NCBI GenBank assembly: GCA_012960035.1
Contig: DUBZ01000013.1
Location: 62,001 to 126,000 of the forward strand
Length of the DNA: 64,000 nt
Reading direction: 5' to 3'
Origin: Myxococcales bacterium
GTDB lineage: Bacteria; Myxococcota_A; UBA9160; UBA4427
The notes below the pieces were generated by a model, which saw only the letters and a program-made list of their open reading frames with translations, did no database searches and had not been told where the DNA came from. The position numbers and the translations under genes were made by a program. Position 1 is the first letter of the stretch, and every line of letters begins with the position of its first letter. Positions 56,041 to 64,000 of this stretch are shown one piece after another.

Positions 56041-58784
56041 TGCTGGACGACAAGAGGCAACCCGGAAAGTTCCACGACGCAACAAACGAATGGCTCCAGT
56101 CGTTCGCCGTCGACGACGTCAAGTGCCTTGTCGTCTGTCGTGGACCCGTGCGCAAAGAAGCGCTCGACATTTTTGAGAGCATGGGCATCGAGGCCGCAGG
56201 TATTTTGCTTTCGGAGAAGGATTCGATCGTTTACCCACGTAGTCTTGCGCCTGAGCTTCGTAGCATCGAAGACGTGCACACCGTGCACCGCATCCAGGAC
56301 TACATGGGCTCGGGGCAAGAAGAGAAGGTCGAGCGGATCGAAGAGATCATTCAGATTGCAATTTCGAACAGCTACACCCATGTCTTTGCGGGATACGGAT
56401 TCATGGCCGAAGACGCGGACTTCATTGAAACCGTCGAAAATGCGGGGCTCTCATTCATTGGCCCCTCGTCGAGCGTGTGCCGCATTGCCGGCGCCAAAGA
56501 CGAAGCGAAGAAGCTGGCGCGCGGTCTTGGCAATGCCGTGATTCCGGGTGTCGACGACATTTCGGCGCGGGCGTTGCTGAAGAAGGCCGCAGACCGAAAG
56601 GCCCTCGAAGCCTTGGCCAAGGCCAATAGCCTCGAATACAAGTACAACGACGCAGTCGAGCTGGCGGAGAACGCGGAGCAGCTCTTGCTCGCGGGTTACC
56701 GCGCCACAATCGAGCTCGTCACCATCGAAGACTTGCAGGAAGCCGCGGGTGTGGTCGCCGGAGAAATGTGGGACGACTACCCGTCACATCGCATTCGCTT
56801 CAAGCACATCGCGGGCGGTGGCGGTAAGGGACAGCGTGTTGTCGAGAAGCCGGAGGACGTCGCCAGCGCGGTGATGGACGTCTTGGCCGAAGTCAAAATG
56901 ACGGCGCCGGGTGCCAACCGCAACTTCCTCGTCGAGCTCAACATCGAAACATCGCGCCACAACGAGATTCAGTTGATCGGCAACGGCGACTGGAGCTTGT
57001 CTCTTGGCGGACGCGACTGCTCGGTGCAGATGCACGAACAGAAGCTCCTCGAAGTTTCGCTCACGAAGGAGCTACTTGAGGACGCGCTTGTTGGCCTCAA
57101 GGGTGTGGCCGCCGAGACAGTGAAGGGTGACATCGAAACGCTTGCACGCATGGAAGCGGAGTCCGAGCGCTTCGGCGTCGCGACCGGGCTCAACAGTGTG
57201 TCGACGTTCGAGTGCATCGTGGACGGCACAAATCACTTTTTCATGGAAATGAACACGCGCATCCAAGTTGAGCACGGTGTGACCGAACTCGCCTACGCGC
57301 TCAAGTTCACAAACCCAGACAATTCGGCTCAGTGTTTTTACGTGGAAGAGTTGATCGAGGCCATGGTGCTGTTGGCCGTGCATGGAAGTCGACTGCCGAA
57401 GCCGGAACGCGTGCCGCGTTTTGGTTCGGGAATCGAAGTTCGCATCAACGCAACCAACGACGCCCTGCAGCCCCACGCGGGCGGCATCATCAAGGGTTGG
57501 TCGAGCCCGATCGAAGGCGAGATTCGTTTCGATCAAGGGATCGGGACGCGCAACCCGGATACCGGCGCGTTCGTCTTTTACAACTTGGCGGGGGCCTACG
57601 ACTCGAACATCGCGTTGGTGCTTTCGAGCGGCGAAAATCGCGATGACAACTTGCAGTCGATGGCTGAGATTTTGCGCCGTACGGAACTCCGCGGTGAAGA
57701 CCTCAAAACCAACATGGACCTCCACTACGGCCTTTGCAATTGGTTCGTAGGCAAGGCTCCGATGGGCAAGCCCGACACCGGCTTCATGCTTTCGTACTTG
57801 GCGGCGGTCGGCTCGCTGCAAAAGGTCGTGAGCGACGTTGACTTGAACTTTGCCGCGACCGAGATCTTCAAGGACCTCGATGACCCGTCAGCGCAGAAGG
57901 CGTTCCGCACAAAACAGACGCTTCTTCTTCGCCCGCTCGAAAAACTTCTCGAAAGCCCGCATGTCCTCGCAGGCTTTATTGGTCGCTACGACGGCGTCCT
58001 GTGGGAGAACACCCAAGAGGGACTTAAGTTCCGAGAAAACCCGATCCGCTTCCTTCGCGAGATCTATCACTATCTCAATATTGAAAACGCGCGTGACAAA
58101 GCGCCGTGTGATGTGATCTGGAATCACGACGAAGTCATCATGGAGCGAGCGATCACGTTCTACGATCGCGTACGCGAATTAGCCGGTACGACAGATTGGA
58201 AAAAGGTTCAAGCAGTTCTCGAAGGCGACATGCACGACAAGGTTGCTTCGGGTGACGCAGAACTCTGGGCCGCATGCCAAGCCGCCCATCGCGGTTTTCA
58301 GGTTGGGCTCGAGATCTTGCTGATCATCCCATCGATCGGAATTGAGTCGGGATTCAGTGGGATCGAAATTGGTGAAGACTTCACGGTTAAGTTCCCGGAG
58401 AGGTTCCTCGATGCCGAAGCGGCCGGACGGCTGGCCCGCGTGCTTGCGCCGGCGCCGAAGGCAAGCCCCGACGAAATCGTGGCGCCCACCGGCGGTTCGT
58501 TCTACGCGCGAGAAGCCCCGCACCTCGACCTGCTTGTTGAGGAAGGCGAGCACTTCGAAGCCGGGCAGCCGCTGTTCATTATCGAAGTCATGAAGATGTT
58601 CAACAAGGTGTTGGCGCCGTGTTCCGGCACCGTGACCGAAAACCGAATGAAAGACTCGGACGGCACGATCGTGGTCAAGGGACAGACGATCTTCAAGATC
58701 GAACCCGATGAGCGCATCGTTGAAGAGTCCGCGGCTGACATTGCAGCACGCAAAAAATCCACCACAAAGAAACTGCTCGGCTGA
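56040..58784 (+). CDS. Long biotin carboxylase/BCCP subunit of an acyl-CoA carboxylase
   Basis: 914 residues, much longer than the 600-700 typical of such subunits; GTG start overlaps the previous stop. Biotin carboxylase motifs are present in altered form: K153 (AGAKDEAKK), the ATP loop IAGGGGKGQRV (257-267), RHNEIQ (306-311), RDCSVQMHEQK (325-335), EMNTRIQVEHG (403-413) and R468 in EVRIN. About 60 extra residues lie between K153 and the ATP loop, and a linker of about 270 residues (550-810) precedes the biotin domain with its biotinylated K852 in EVMKMF. Together with the previous gene it can form a complete carboxylase. Likely substrates are propionyl-, branched or other acyl-CoA. Confidence 0.88.
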   Translation: MLDDKRQPGKFHDATNEWLQSFAVDDVKCLVVCRGPVRKEALDIFESMGIEAAGILLSEKDSIVYPRSLAPELRSIEDVHTVHRIQDYMGSGQEEKVERIEEIIQIAISNSYTHVFAGYGFMAEDADFIETVENAGLSFIGPSSSVCRIAGAKDEAKKLARGLGNAVIPGVDDISARALLKKAADRKALEALAKANSLEYKYNDAVELAENAEQLLLAGYRATIELVTIEDLQEAAGVVAGEMWDDYPSHRIRFKHIAGGGGKGQRVVEKPEDVASAVMDVLAEVKMTAPGANRNFLVELNIETSRHNEIQLIGNGDWSLSLGGRDCSVQMHEQKLLEVSLTKELLEDALVGLKGVAAETVKGDIETLARMEAESERFGVATGLNSVSTFECIVDGTNHFFMEMNTRIQVEHGVTELAYALKFTNPDNSAQCFYVEELIEAMVLLAVHGSRLPKPERVPRFGSGIEVRINATNDALQPHAGGIIKGWSSPIEGEIRFDQGIGTRNPDTGAFVFYNLAGAYDSNIALVLSSGENRDDNLQSMAEILRRTELRGEDLKTNMDLHYGLCNWFVGKAPMGKPDTGFMLSYLAAVGSLQKVVSDVDLNFAATEIFKDLDDPSAQKAFRTKQTLLLRPLEKLLESPHVLAGFIGRYDGVLWENTQEGLKFRENPIRFLREIYHYLNIENARDKAPCDVIWNHDEVIMERAITFYDRVRELAGTTDWKKVQAVLEGDMHDKVASGDAELWAACQAAHRGFQVGLEILLIIPSIGIESGFSGIEIGEDFTVKFPERFLDAEAAGRLARVLAPAPKASPDEIVAPTGGSFYAREAPHLDLLVEEGEHFEAGQPLFIIEVMKMFNKVLAPCSGTVTENRMKDSDGTIVVKGQTIFKIEPDERIVEESAADIAARKKSTTKKLLG

Positions 58785-58801
58785 GCAGTACAGGAGTCGT
58801 C

Positions 58802-59950
58802 ATGGCCGGTCCCCTCGGCGGTGTCAAAGTTCTCGAAATTGCAGGTATCGGCCCCGGGCCGTTTGGCGCCATGATGCTCTCGGATATGGGCGCGGAAGTC
58901 GTGCGAATCGATCGCGCCGATCGCGTGCCCGAAGCATTTCCCGACCAACCTCATGGGGACTTGCTTAACCGAGGCCGACGCAACATTGGCGTCAACCTCA
59001 AGAGCAGCGAAGGCGTCGAAACCGTCCTTCGCCTGGTTGAGCAAGCCGATGTTCTTATCGAAGGCTTTCGCCCCGGTGTAATGGAACGTCTCGGCCTTGG
59101 CCCGGACGAGTGTCTCGCACGCAACCAACGCTTGATCTACGGGCGCATGACGGGCTTCGGCCAAGAAGGGCCGCTCGCAAACGTGGCTGGGCATGACATC
59201 AATTACATCGCTGTTGCAGGTGCACTCGAAGCCATCGGACGAAAAGGCGAAGCGCCTTCACCCCCGCTGAACTTGGTCGGCGACTTCGGCGGCGGGGGCA
59301 TGCTGCTCGCGTACGGTGTCGTGTGCGGTTTGGTGGAGCGAGGCTTCTCGGGCAAGGGCCAAGTGATCGACGCCGCGATGGTGGATGGCGCGGCTCTCCT
59401 GATGACCATGTTTCATGCTTTCAGGGGTATGGGCGCGTGGAATGACGAACGTGGCACCAACCTGCTCGACACCGGCGCTCACTTCTACGACGTCTACGAA
59501 ACGAAGGATGGCAAGTACGTTTCGATCGGGTCAATTGAGCCCCAGTTTTATGCGCTGCTGCTTCAGCACTCGGGGCTCGGAGAAGGGCGCGAGCTTCCGC
59601 ACCAAATGGATCGTAAGGAGTGGCCCGCTTTGAAAGAGGACGTCGCCGCGATATTCAAGGGGAAAACGCGTGACGAGTGGTGCGACATCATGGAGGGGAC
59701 CGACGTTTGTTTTGCGCCGGTGCTTTCTCTTGCTGAAGCGCCCGAGCACCCCCATAACCAGGTTCGCAATACTTTTGCGGTTCGCGATGGTGTCACCCAA
59801 CCGGCTCCGGCGCCTCGGTTCAGCCGAACTGCGCCCGAAATTCAGCGATCTCCCGCCTACTCGGGGCAGCACACGAGCGAGGTGCTCGGCGAATGGGGCT
59901 TCGGTGACGAGGAAATCGCCAAATTAAAGGACGCCAACGCGATCGCTTGA
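58802..59950 (+). CDS. Alpha-methylacyl-CoA racemase-type CoA transferase-family protein
   Basis: 382 residues, CaiB/BaiF family. The racemase residues are H131 (AGHDINYIAVAGAL) and D161 (LNLVGDFGGGGM), equivalent to H126 and D156 of mycobacterial MCR, so it is a racemase rather than a CoA transferase. N-terminal LEIAGIGPGPF and MGAEVVRIDR bind CoA. It interconverts (R)- and (S)-2-methylacyl-CoA for beta-oxidation of branched chains. It follows the carboxylase subunit by 17 bases, an operon for branched acyl-CoA metabolism. Confidence 0.93.
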   Translation: MAGPLGGVKVLEIAGIGPGPFGAMMLSDMGAEVVRIDRADRVPEAFPDQPHGDLLNRGRRNIGVNLKSSEGVETVLRLVEQADVLIEGFRPGVMERLGLGPDECLARNQRLIYGRMTGFGQEGPLANVAGHDINYIAVAGALEAIGRKGEAPSPPLNLVGDFGGGGMLLAYGVVCGLVERGFSGKGQVIDAAMVDGAALLMTMFHAFRGMGAWNDERGTNLLDTGAHFYDVYETKDGKYVSIGSIEPQFYALLLQHSGLGEGRELPHQMDRKEWPALKEDVAAIFKGKTRDEWCDIMEGTDVCFAPVLSLAEAPEHPHNQVRNTFAVRDGVTQPAPAPRFSRTAPEIQRSPAYSGQHTSEVLGEWGFGDEEIAKLKDANAIA

Positions 59951-59984
59951 GACGTGCGTCGAGCAGTCGGAACGATGCGGTGGG

Positions 59985-60839
59985 CTAGCGGAGCAATCGC
60001 TCGATGGCCCTTGCGACGCCGTCCCGCGCGTTGCTCTCGGTCTCGTAGTCCGCCACGCGCTTGACTTCGTCGACCGCATTGCCCATCGCGATCCCCATGC
60101 CGGCGTTAATGATCATTTCGATGTCGTTGGTGTCGTCGCCAATTGCGGCGATTTCGGAGGGTGCAATGCCGAGGCCTTCGCAAATTTTTGCGAGCGCAGT
60201 CCACTTGCTCACCCCGGCGCGGGTCACTTCGAGGATGTGGCCCCGATAGTTCGTGTTCATGATGTAGTTGGTCTGAACGCGATCTCCGAACTGGCCCTCG
60301 ATCCGACCTTTTAGCGTCAGGAGCGACTCGGAGTCGGCCATCGAGCTGATCATGACCACGGAGCCGGTGGGGAGCGCCGCCACCGACTCGACTTCGTGAA
60401 CAACATTGGGATTGCTCTCTAGATACTCAGCTTGAAATTCGTGGCAGCGATCACTTGGTTCCGCGTACAGGTCGATGCCATCGAAGTAGCGATCGACGTA
60501 GACGAGCGGGGGGCCGAGGTCTCCCATGATTTCCATTACTGGGGCAAAGAACTCATCCGGTAGAAAGTGCTGTTCAGTGGTTTCGCCCGTTCGGGCGTTC
60601 TTTACCACGACACCGTTGTGGACCACGACGGGCCCATCGAGATCGAGTTCTTCGAGGATCGGGCGCGCGGTGCGGTAGCGACGACCCGTGCACACGACAA
60701 CGAGCAGGCCTTGGTCCTGGGCCATTGCGACCGCTTCCTTGACGGCTGGTCTGACCACTCCGTCGGGGCCCACGAGGGTTCCATCTGCATCGAGGGCGAG
60801 TAGGCGGATGCGGCCCCTCGCGGATGAATCAGCGCTCAT
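59985..60839 (-). CDS. Cof-type HAD-IIB hydrolase
   Basis: 284 residues from the ATG at 60839. Motif I is LALDADGTL (D17, D19), a C2-type cap follows (about 85-195), and motif IV is IGDDTNDIEMI. Members dephosphorylate sugar phosphates, nucleotides or FMN. The C-terminus contains GMGIAMGNAVDEVKRVADY, the family signature. The upstream frame is open through a 24-base repeat to 60935; those codons repeat SFAT and are probably not translated. Substrate unknown. Confidence 0.9.
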   Translation of the reverse strand: MSADSSARGRIRLLALDADGTLVGPDGVVRPAVKEAVAMAQDQGLLVVVCTGRRYRTARPILEELDLDGPVVVHNGVVVKNARTGETTEQHFLPDEFFAPVMEIMGDLGPPLVYVDRYFDGIDLYAEPSDRCHEFQAEYLESNPNVVHEVESVAALPTGSVVMISSMADSESLLTLKGRIEGQFGDRVQTNYIMNTNYRGHILEVTRAGVSKWTALAKICEGLGIAPSEIAAIGDDTNDIEMIINAGMGIAMGNAVDEVKRVADYETESNARDGVARAIERLLR

Positions 60840-60884
60840 GGTCGCGAAGCTCTTGTCACCAATGGTCGCGAAGCTCCTGTCACA
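60838..60884. repeat. 24-base tandem duplication upstream of the HAD gene
   Basis: ATGGTCGCGAAGCTCTTGTC ACCA (60838-60861) is repeated as ATGGTCGCGAAGCTCCTGTC ACA (60862-60884) with one internal change. It straddles the Cof-type gene's start and may change the distance between promoter and start. Confidence 0.7.
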
Positions 60885-61017
60885 ACGAGTTCGTTCGTAG
60901 GTGCAAGCGAACCGGGCTTGCTCGAGTGAAACCATCGTTGCGAATCATGGTTAATCGCTCGCAACCGGGGTGCTGTGCGACTAGAGTACAGCGAATTCAA
61001 AAAGAGGGGGGGATCTC

Positions 61018-61896
61018 ATGTCCACCAATTCAATCGTTTCTATCGCAATCGTGTTGTTTCTCGTCATGTTTGCGCCGCGCTTTGTGAAGATCGTGCCGCC
61101 CGGACATGTTTCGGTTTCCGATCTTTTCGGTGAAATCAATATCGAGCCTGTTGAAGCTGGCTTTCACATGGTGAACCCGATGCTCAGCTGGCACGACTTT
61201 GATGTGCGAGAAAATACGCACAAGGAAGCAGCTCAGGTTCCGACGCGTGATCAACTGCAGACCAAGATCGACGTCAGCATTCAGTGGCGCATCAACCCCG
61301 CGATGGCGGCGCAGATTTTCGGAGAAGTCGGTACGCGCGAGCAAGCCGTGGCGGTTTATCTCGTGCCGAAGGTGCGCTCGCTCATTCGCGAAATCGGAAC
61401 CAGTATCGATAAGGCGGAGGACTTCTTTCAGGCCGAGACACGCGATCGACTTGAGTCCACATTGAAATCAGGGCTCGTTGAATATCTGACTCCCCTTGGA
61501 ATCCAAGTGCAGGCCGTGTTGATTCGCGACATCAACCTTCCAGCGGTTCTGACCAAGGCCATTGAACAGAAGAAGGAACGAGAGCAGGCGGTCGAAAGGC
61601 AGAAGGCCGAGCTCGAACGTTTTCGAACCGAACAGCTGCAGCAAGTCGCGGAAGCCGAGGCGAGGAAGCAGGCGGCTGAACAAGAAGCATTGCAGATTCG
61701 GGTGCTCGCGAAGGCACGTGCTGACGAGATTCGCTTGATCAACGACGCGATCGCGAGTAATCCTGCCTACATCCAGCTTCAGTCTCTTGAGACGTTGAAG
61801 GCGATGTCAAAGGACCCGGCCGCGAAGCTCTACTTCATGGACTCGAATGCGGCGCAGCCGCTGCCGCTCATGCATATTGGTGAACGACCGAACTAG
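61018..61896 (+). CDS. SPFH/prohibitin-like (Band 7) membrane protein
   Basis: 292 residues; GAGGGGGG upstream of the ATG. An N-terminal membrane segment (VSIAIVLFLVMFAPRFV) is followed by the SPFH domain (about 25-185: VSVSDLFGEINIEPVEAGFHMVNPML, LQTKIDVSIQWRINP, GIQVQAVLIRDINLPAV). Then a charged coiled coil (about 188-245: QKKEREQAVERQKAELERFR) ends in a short hydrophobic and acidic tail. Such proteins scaffold membrane microdomains and modulate membrane proteases. A NfeD or FtsH partner is not adjacent. Confidence 0.9.
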   Translation: MSTNSIVSIAIVLFLVMFAPRFVKIVPPGHVSVSDLFGEINIEPVEAGFHMVNPMLSWHDFDVRENTHKEAAQVPTRDQLQTKIDVSIQWRINPAMAAQIFGEVGTREQAVAVYLVPKVRSLIREIGTSIDKAEDFFQAETRDRLESTLKSGLVEYLTPLGIQVQAVLIRDINLPAVLTKAIEQKKEREQAVERQKAELERFRTEQLQQVAEAEARKQAAEQEALQIRVLAKARADEIRLINDAIASNPAYIQLQSLETLKAMSKDPAAKLYFMDSNAAQPLPLMHIGERPN

Positions 61897-61972
61897 AGAG
61901 TTCAGTCGAGAGAGAGTATCGGATCACGTCCGAGCGCCGCCGCTGACTGCTTTGTCCCTGTTTAGGGGCAGT

Positions 61973-63346
61973 TTAGGCGCGCGGCGCCTGCGGAAATTTG
62001 CGTGTCCAACGTCCGGTGGCAATCCAAGCCGCGGTGACGGTCGTGACCAGTGCGCTGCTCACGAGGCCGGAGATGAAGATGCCGGTGGGGCCGTAGTCGA
62101 GGTTGATTGCGAGGTAGGTACCCAACGCAACGTTGAACAGCGAGTTGGCCACCGACGTCACCATCGCGAACATGACGTCGCCGGCGCCTTGGAGTGCGCG
62201 GAAAAAGACGAATTGAAATGCCAGTGCGACGAAGGTCAGCGACTGGTAGAAAAGCATTTCGTCGCCGAGTTCGACGACCGCCGCGTCGGAACTAAACGCC
62301 TGCAAGAAGGGTACGCGGTAGAAGAAGAGCGCGATCGCCATGCTGATCATGAGCGATGCGTGGACCGACAATCCGGACCACAGCGACTTCCACGCCCGGG
62401 ATACATTGCCGGCGCCGAGGTTCTGCGCGACCAAGGTTGCGGTTGCGCCCGCGAGTGGGAAGGCGAGCATCGGCCCCACCATGCCCAGGCGTAGCCCGAT
62501 CGAATAGGCGGCCTGGGCGGTGTCCCCGAAGCTTCCCATCATGCGAACGAAATAGATGGTGACGACAAAGCCCGAGACCATCTGAATCGCGGGTGGCCAC
62601 GACTGGGAGATGATTCTCTTTAGGGCCGCGAGGTCCGGCGTAAGGTGCCGCGCGCGCAAGTGAATGCGCGTTGTGCCACGCAAGATCGCAGAAGCGATGA
62701 TGAGCGCCGACACGAATTGAGCGATGATGAAGCCCAACGCCGCGCCGCGAATGCCCATTTCTGGAAAGCCGAACTTTCCGAAGATCAACGCGTATTCGAG
62801 AAAGAGCCCCACGATCGACTGCACGACCGAAACGATGAAGGGGGTCGTGGCATCTCCAGCGCCGGTGAGGATCGAGTTCGTCAAGAAGACGAAGATCATT
62901 CCGAAGTTCAACACCATCACGTAGCGGACATAGGGCACGCCGACTTCGAGCACCTCGTCCGACACGTGCATGGCGGTGAGCATCTCACCCGGAAACCAAA
63001 ACCCCAGGCCCGCCATGAAGAGCGAGAGCAATGCGCCGAGCAAGATGACCTGCCCGGCAACGTGATCGGCACCTTCTTGATCGCCGTTCCCGATCGCCCG
63101 GGCAACCATCCCTTGGGCGCCGAAGCTGGCCCCCATGACAAGCATGATGAAGACTTGGCGGATCGTCTGGTTGGTGATGATCACGGCGGTCATCGCGTCG
63201 GTGCCGAGACCGCTGATAAGCTTCAGGTCGCCGATCTGAAAGATGACGCCACCAAACAAACTCGTAGCGAGCATGGGCACGGACAGCACAAGGAGCGAGC
63301 CATAGAGACTCCCCTGCGTGTGGTCGCGATCGCGAATTCGTTCCAG
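61973..63346 (-). CDS. MATE-family efflux transporter with non-canonical start
   Basis: Twelve membrane segments in two halves (for example VPMLATSLFGGVIFQIGDL, GASFGAQGMVARAIG, PPAIQMVSGFVVTIYFV, FVALAFQFVFFRALQGAGDV). It is a cation-coupled drug or metabolite exporter. The first ATG/GTG-type start in frame (63289) would cut off family-typical residues such as RDHTQGSLYGSLLVL just before it. No ATG, GTG or TTG exists between there and an in-frame stop upstream; the best candidate is a CTG at 63346 (457 residues), 22 bases after tesB. An ATT at 63337 has GGGGTGG about 9 bases upstream and is an alternative. Confidence 0.85.
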   Translation of the reverse strand: MERIRDRDHTQGSLYGSLLVLSVPMLATSLFGGVIFQIGDLKLISGLGTDAMTAVIITNQTIRQVFIMLVMGASFGAQGMVARAIGNGDQEGADHVAGQVILLGALLSLFMAGLGFWFPGEMLTAMHVSDEVLEVGVPYVRYVMVLNFGMIFVFLTNSILTGAGDATTPFIVSVVQSIVGLFLEYALIFGKFGFPEMGIRGAALGFIIAQFVSALIIASAILRGTTRIHLRARHLTPDLAALKRIISQSWPPAIQMVSGFVVTIYFVRMMGSFGDTAQAAYSIGLRLGMVGPMLAFPLAGATATLVAQNLGAGNVSRAWKSLWSGLSVHASLMISMAIALFFYRVPFLQAFSSDAAVVELGDEMLFYQSLTFVALAFQFVFFRALQGAGDVMFAMVTSVANSLFNVALGTYLAINLDYGPTGIFISGLVSSALVTTVTAAWIATGRWTRKFPQAPRA

Positions 63347-63368
63347 CCACCCCGCTTGGGCTTGGCCG

Positions 63369-64000
63369 TTAGATAGAGCGATCTTCGGCCTCGGTGGGTT
63401 TCACGATACGCATCAGGCCTTCTTGCACCGCACTCGCGACCAGCTGGCCGTCGCGGGTATAGATGCTGCCGCGAGCGAAGCCCCGGGCTCCGCCGGTCAC
63501 CGGGCTGTCTTGCACGTACAACAGCCAGTCGTCGATCCGAAGCGGCGCGTGAAACCAGATCGCGTGGTCGAGGCTAGCGGTCATGAGCGATCCAAACGGA
63601 CCGCGCTCTTTGTGTTGCCTGAGCATGGTGTCGATCAAAGAAAAGTCGGTCGCGTAGGCGAGGATGCACTGGTGAAGAAACGGGTCGTCGATTACGGGCC
63701 CGGGTGTTTTCAACCAGATCTTGTTGTTGCCGCCCGTCGCTTCGCCGCCCATGTAGACCGGGACATCAATCTCGCGCATGTCGATCGGGCGAGCACCCGG
63801 ACGCCACACCTTCTTAATGCGGTCCGGCATCTTTTCCCACAACGGAATCATGCGCTCTGCCCATTGCGGGATGGATTCCGGCGGCGGCGCGTCGGGCATG
63901 TCCATCTGATGGCTGAGGCCCTCTTCAAACTTGTGAAACGAACAAGCCATGTTGAAGATCGCCTTGCCCCGCTGGGTGGCAACGACTCGGCGAGTCACAA
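63369..64000 (-). CDS. tesB: Acyl-CoA thioesterase II, C-terminal part
   Basis: The window holds the last 209 residues of a gene that begins beyond its end. TesB hydrolyses acyl-CoAs with two hot-dog domains; the N-terminal one starts outside. Residues of the second hot-dog site are D in LDHAIWFH, T in DSPVTGGARGF and Q in ASAVQEGLMR, equal to D204, T228, Q278 of E. coli TesB. MATE lies 22 bases downstream on the same strand. Confidence 0.92.
   Translation of the reverse strand, partial: VTRRVVATQRGKAIFNMACSFHKFEEGLSHQMDMPDAPPPESIPQWAERMIPLWEKMPDRIKKVWRPGARPIDMREIDVPVYMGGEATGGNNKIWLKTPGPVIDDPFLHQCILAYATDFSLIDTMLRQHKERGPFGSLMTASLDHAIWFHAPLRIDDWLLYVQDSPVTGGARGFARGSIYTRDGQLVASAVQEGLMRIVKPTEAEDRSI

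Noticed and set aside
58802..59950. CaiB-type CoA transferase (carnitine or oxalate)
   Set aside because: The histidine and aspartate of the alpha-methylacyl-CoA racemase site are present; transferases instead use an aspartate nucleophile at a different motif.

Overview
The window is 64 kb of dense bacterial chromosome, roughly 60% G+C by eye, with about 55 protein genes on both strands. I see no rRNA or tRNA gene, CRISPR array, transposase, integrase or phage gene. Genes for lipid A (lpxD), outer-membrane lipid transport (mlaC), an HAE3-type RND protein and a TonB-free Gram-negative envelope, together with ErgD/EgtD-type, TIGR02999-type sigma, sulfotransferase and acyl-CoA genes, suggest an uncultured lineage of the former Deltaproteobacteria (Myxococcota, Desulfobacterota or Binatota-like). 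This placement is an inference from gene content, not a phylogeny.

Layout. 1-3.1 kb: tetrapyrrole operon, hemC (3' end), a fused uroporphyrinogen-III methyltransferase/synthase, hemB and a small DUF4177-like gene. 3.1-5.8 kb: a membrane protein with a very acidic tail, divergent from a tandem universal stress protein. 5.8-8.7 kb: lpxD, rnhB and truD, tightly packed. 8.8-10.8 kb: cysK, a TetR regulator and an acyl carrier protein. 11.2-14 kb: polA with a decayed proofreading domain. 14-17.3 kb: an EgtD-type methyltransferase, a SHOCT protein and two convergent ECF-type sigma factors without visible anti-sigma genes. 17.4-19.8 kb: an aldehyde dehydrogenase and a NYN/OST-HTH protein. 19.9-26 kb, minus strand: epimerase, secreted unknown protein, lysA-like decarboxylase, AI-2E family permease, sugar-kinase-like phosphotransferase and mlaC. 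26.3-30.4 kb: SCO1 and DUF420 (cytochrome oxidase assembly), an EamA transporter and a GT-C/TPR membrane protein. 30.4-38 kb: M28 peptidase, sulfotransferase, DUF374 acyltransferase, leuS and a PEP synthase/PPDK regulator. 38-42.3 kb: galU and a large RND protein.

42.6-43.9 kb is the most unusual DNA: a YacP-like NYN gene and a short membrane-protein gene that both carry tandem repeats in their coding sequence, preceded by an impure tetranucleotide tract directly abutting a strong ribosome-binding site. 44-46 kb: aguB-aguA, which convert agmatine to putrescine. 46.3-49.6 kb: frdABCD, a complete E. coli-type quinol:fumarate reductase. 49.7-53.9 kb: DHH phosphoesterase, pabB, a small HAD phosphatase and panE. 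54.4-60 kb: an atypical two-gene acyl-CoA carboxylase followed by an alpha-methylacyl-CoA racemase-type enzyme, probably one operon for branched or odd-chain acyl-CoA metabolism. 60-64 kb: a Cof-type HAD phosphatase, an SPFH protein, a MATE transporter whose N-terminus lacks a normal start codon, and the 3' part of tesB.

The strongest candidates for something new are the divergent carboxylase/racemase operon and the repeat-rich NYN/membrane-protein locus. Others worth a look are the acidic-tailed membrane protein, the altered GRG motif of RNase HII and the non-canonical MATE start. Most of the window is otherwise ordinary housekeeping and metabolic sequence.
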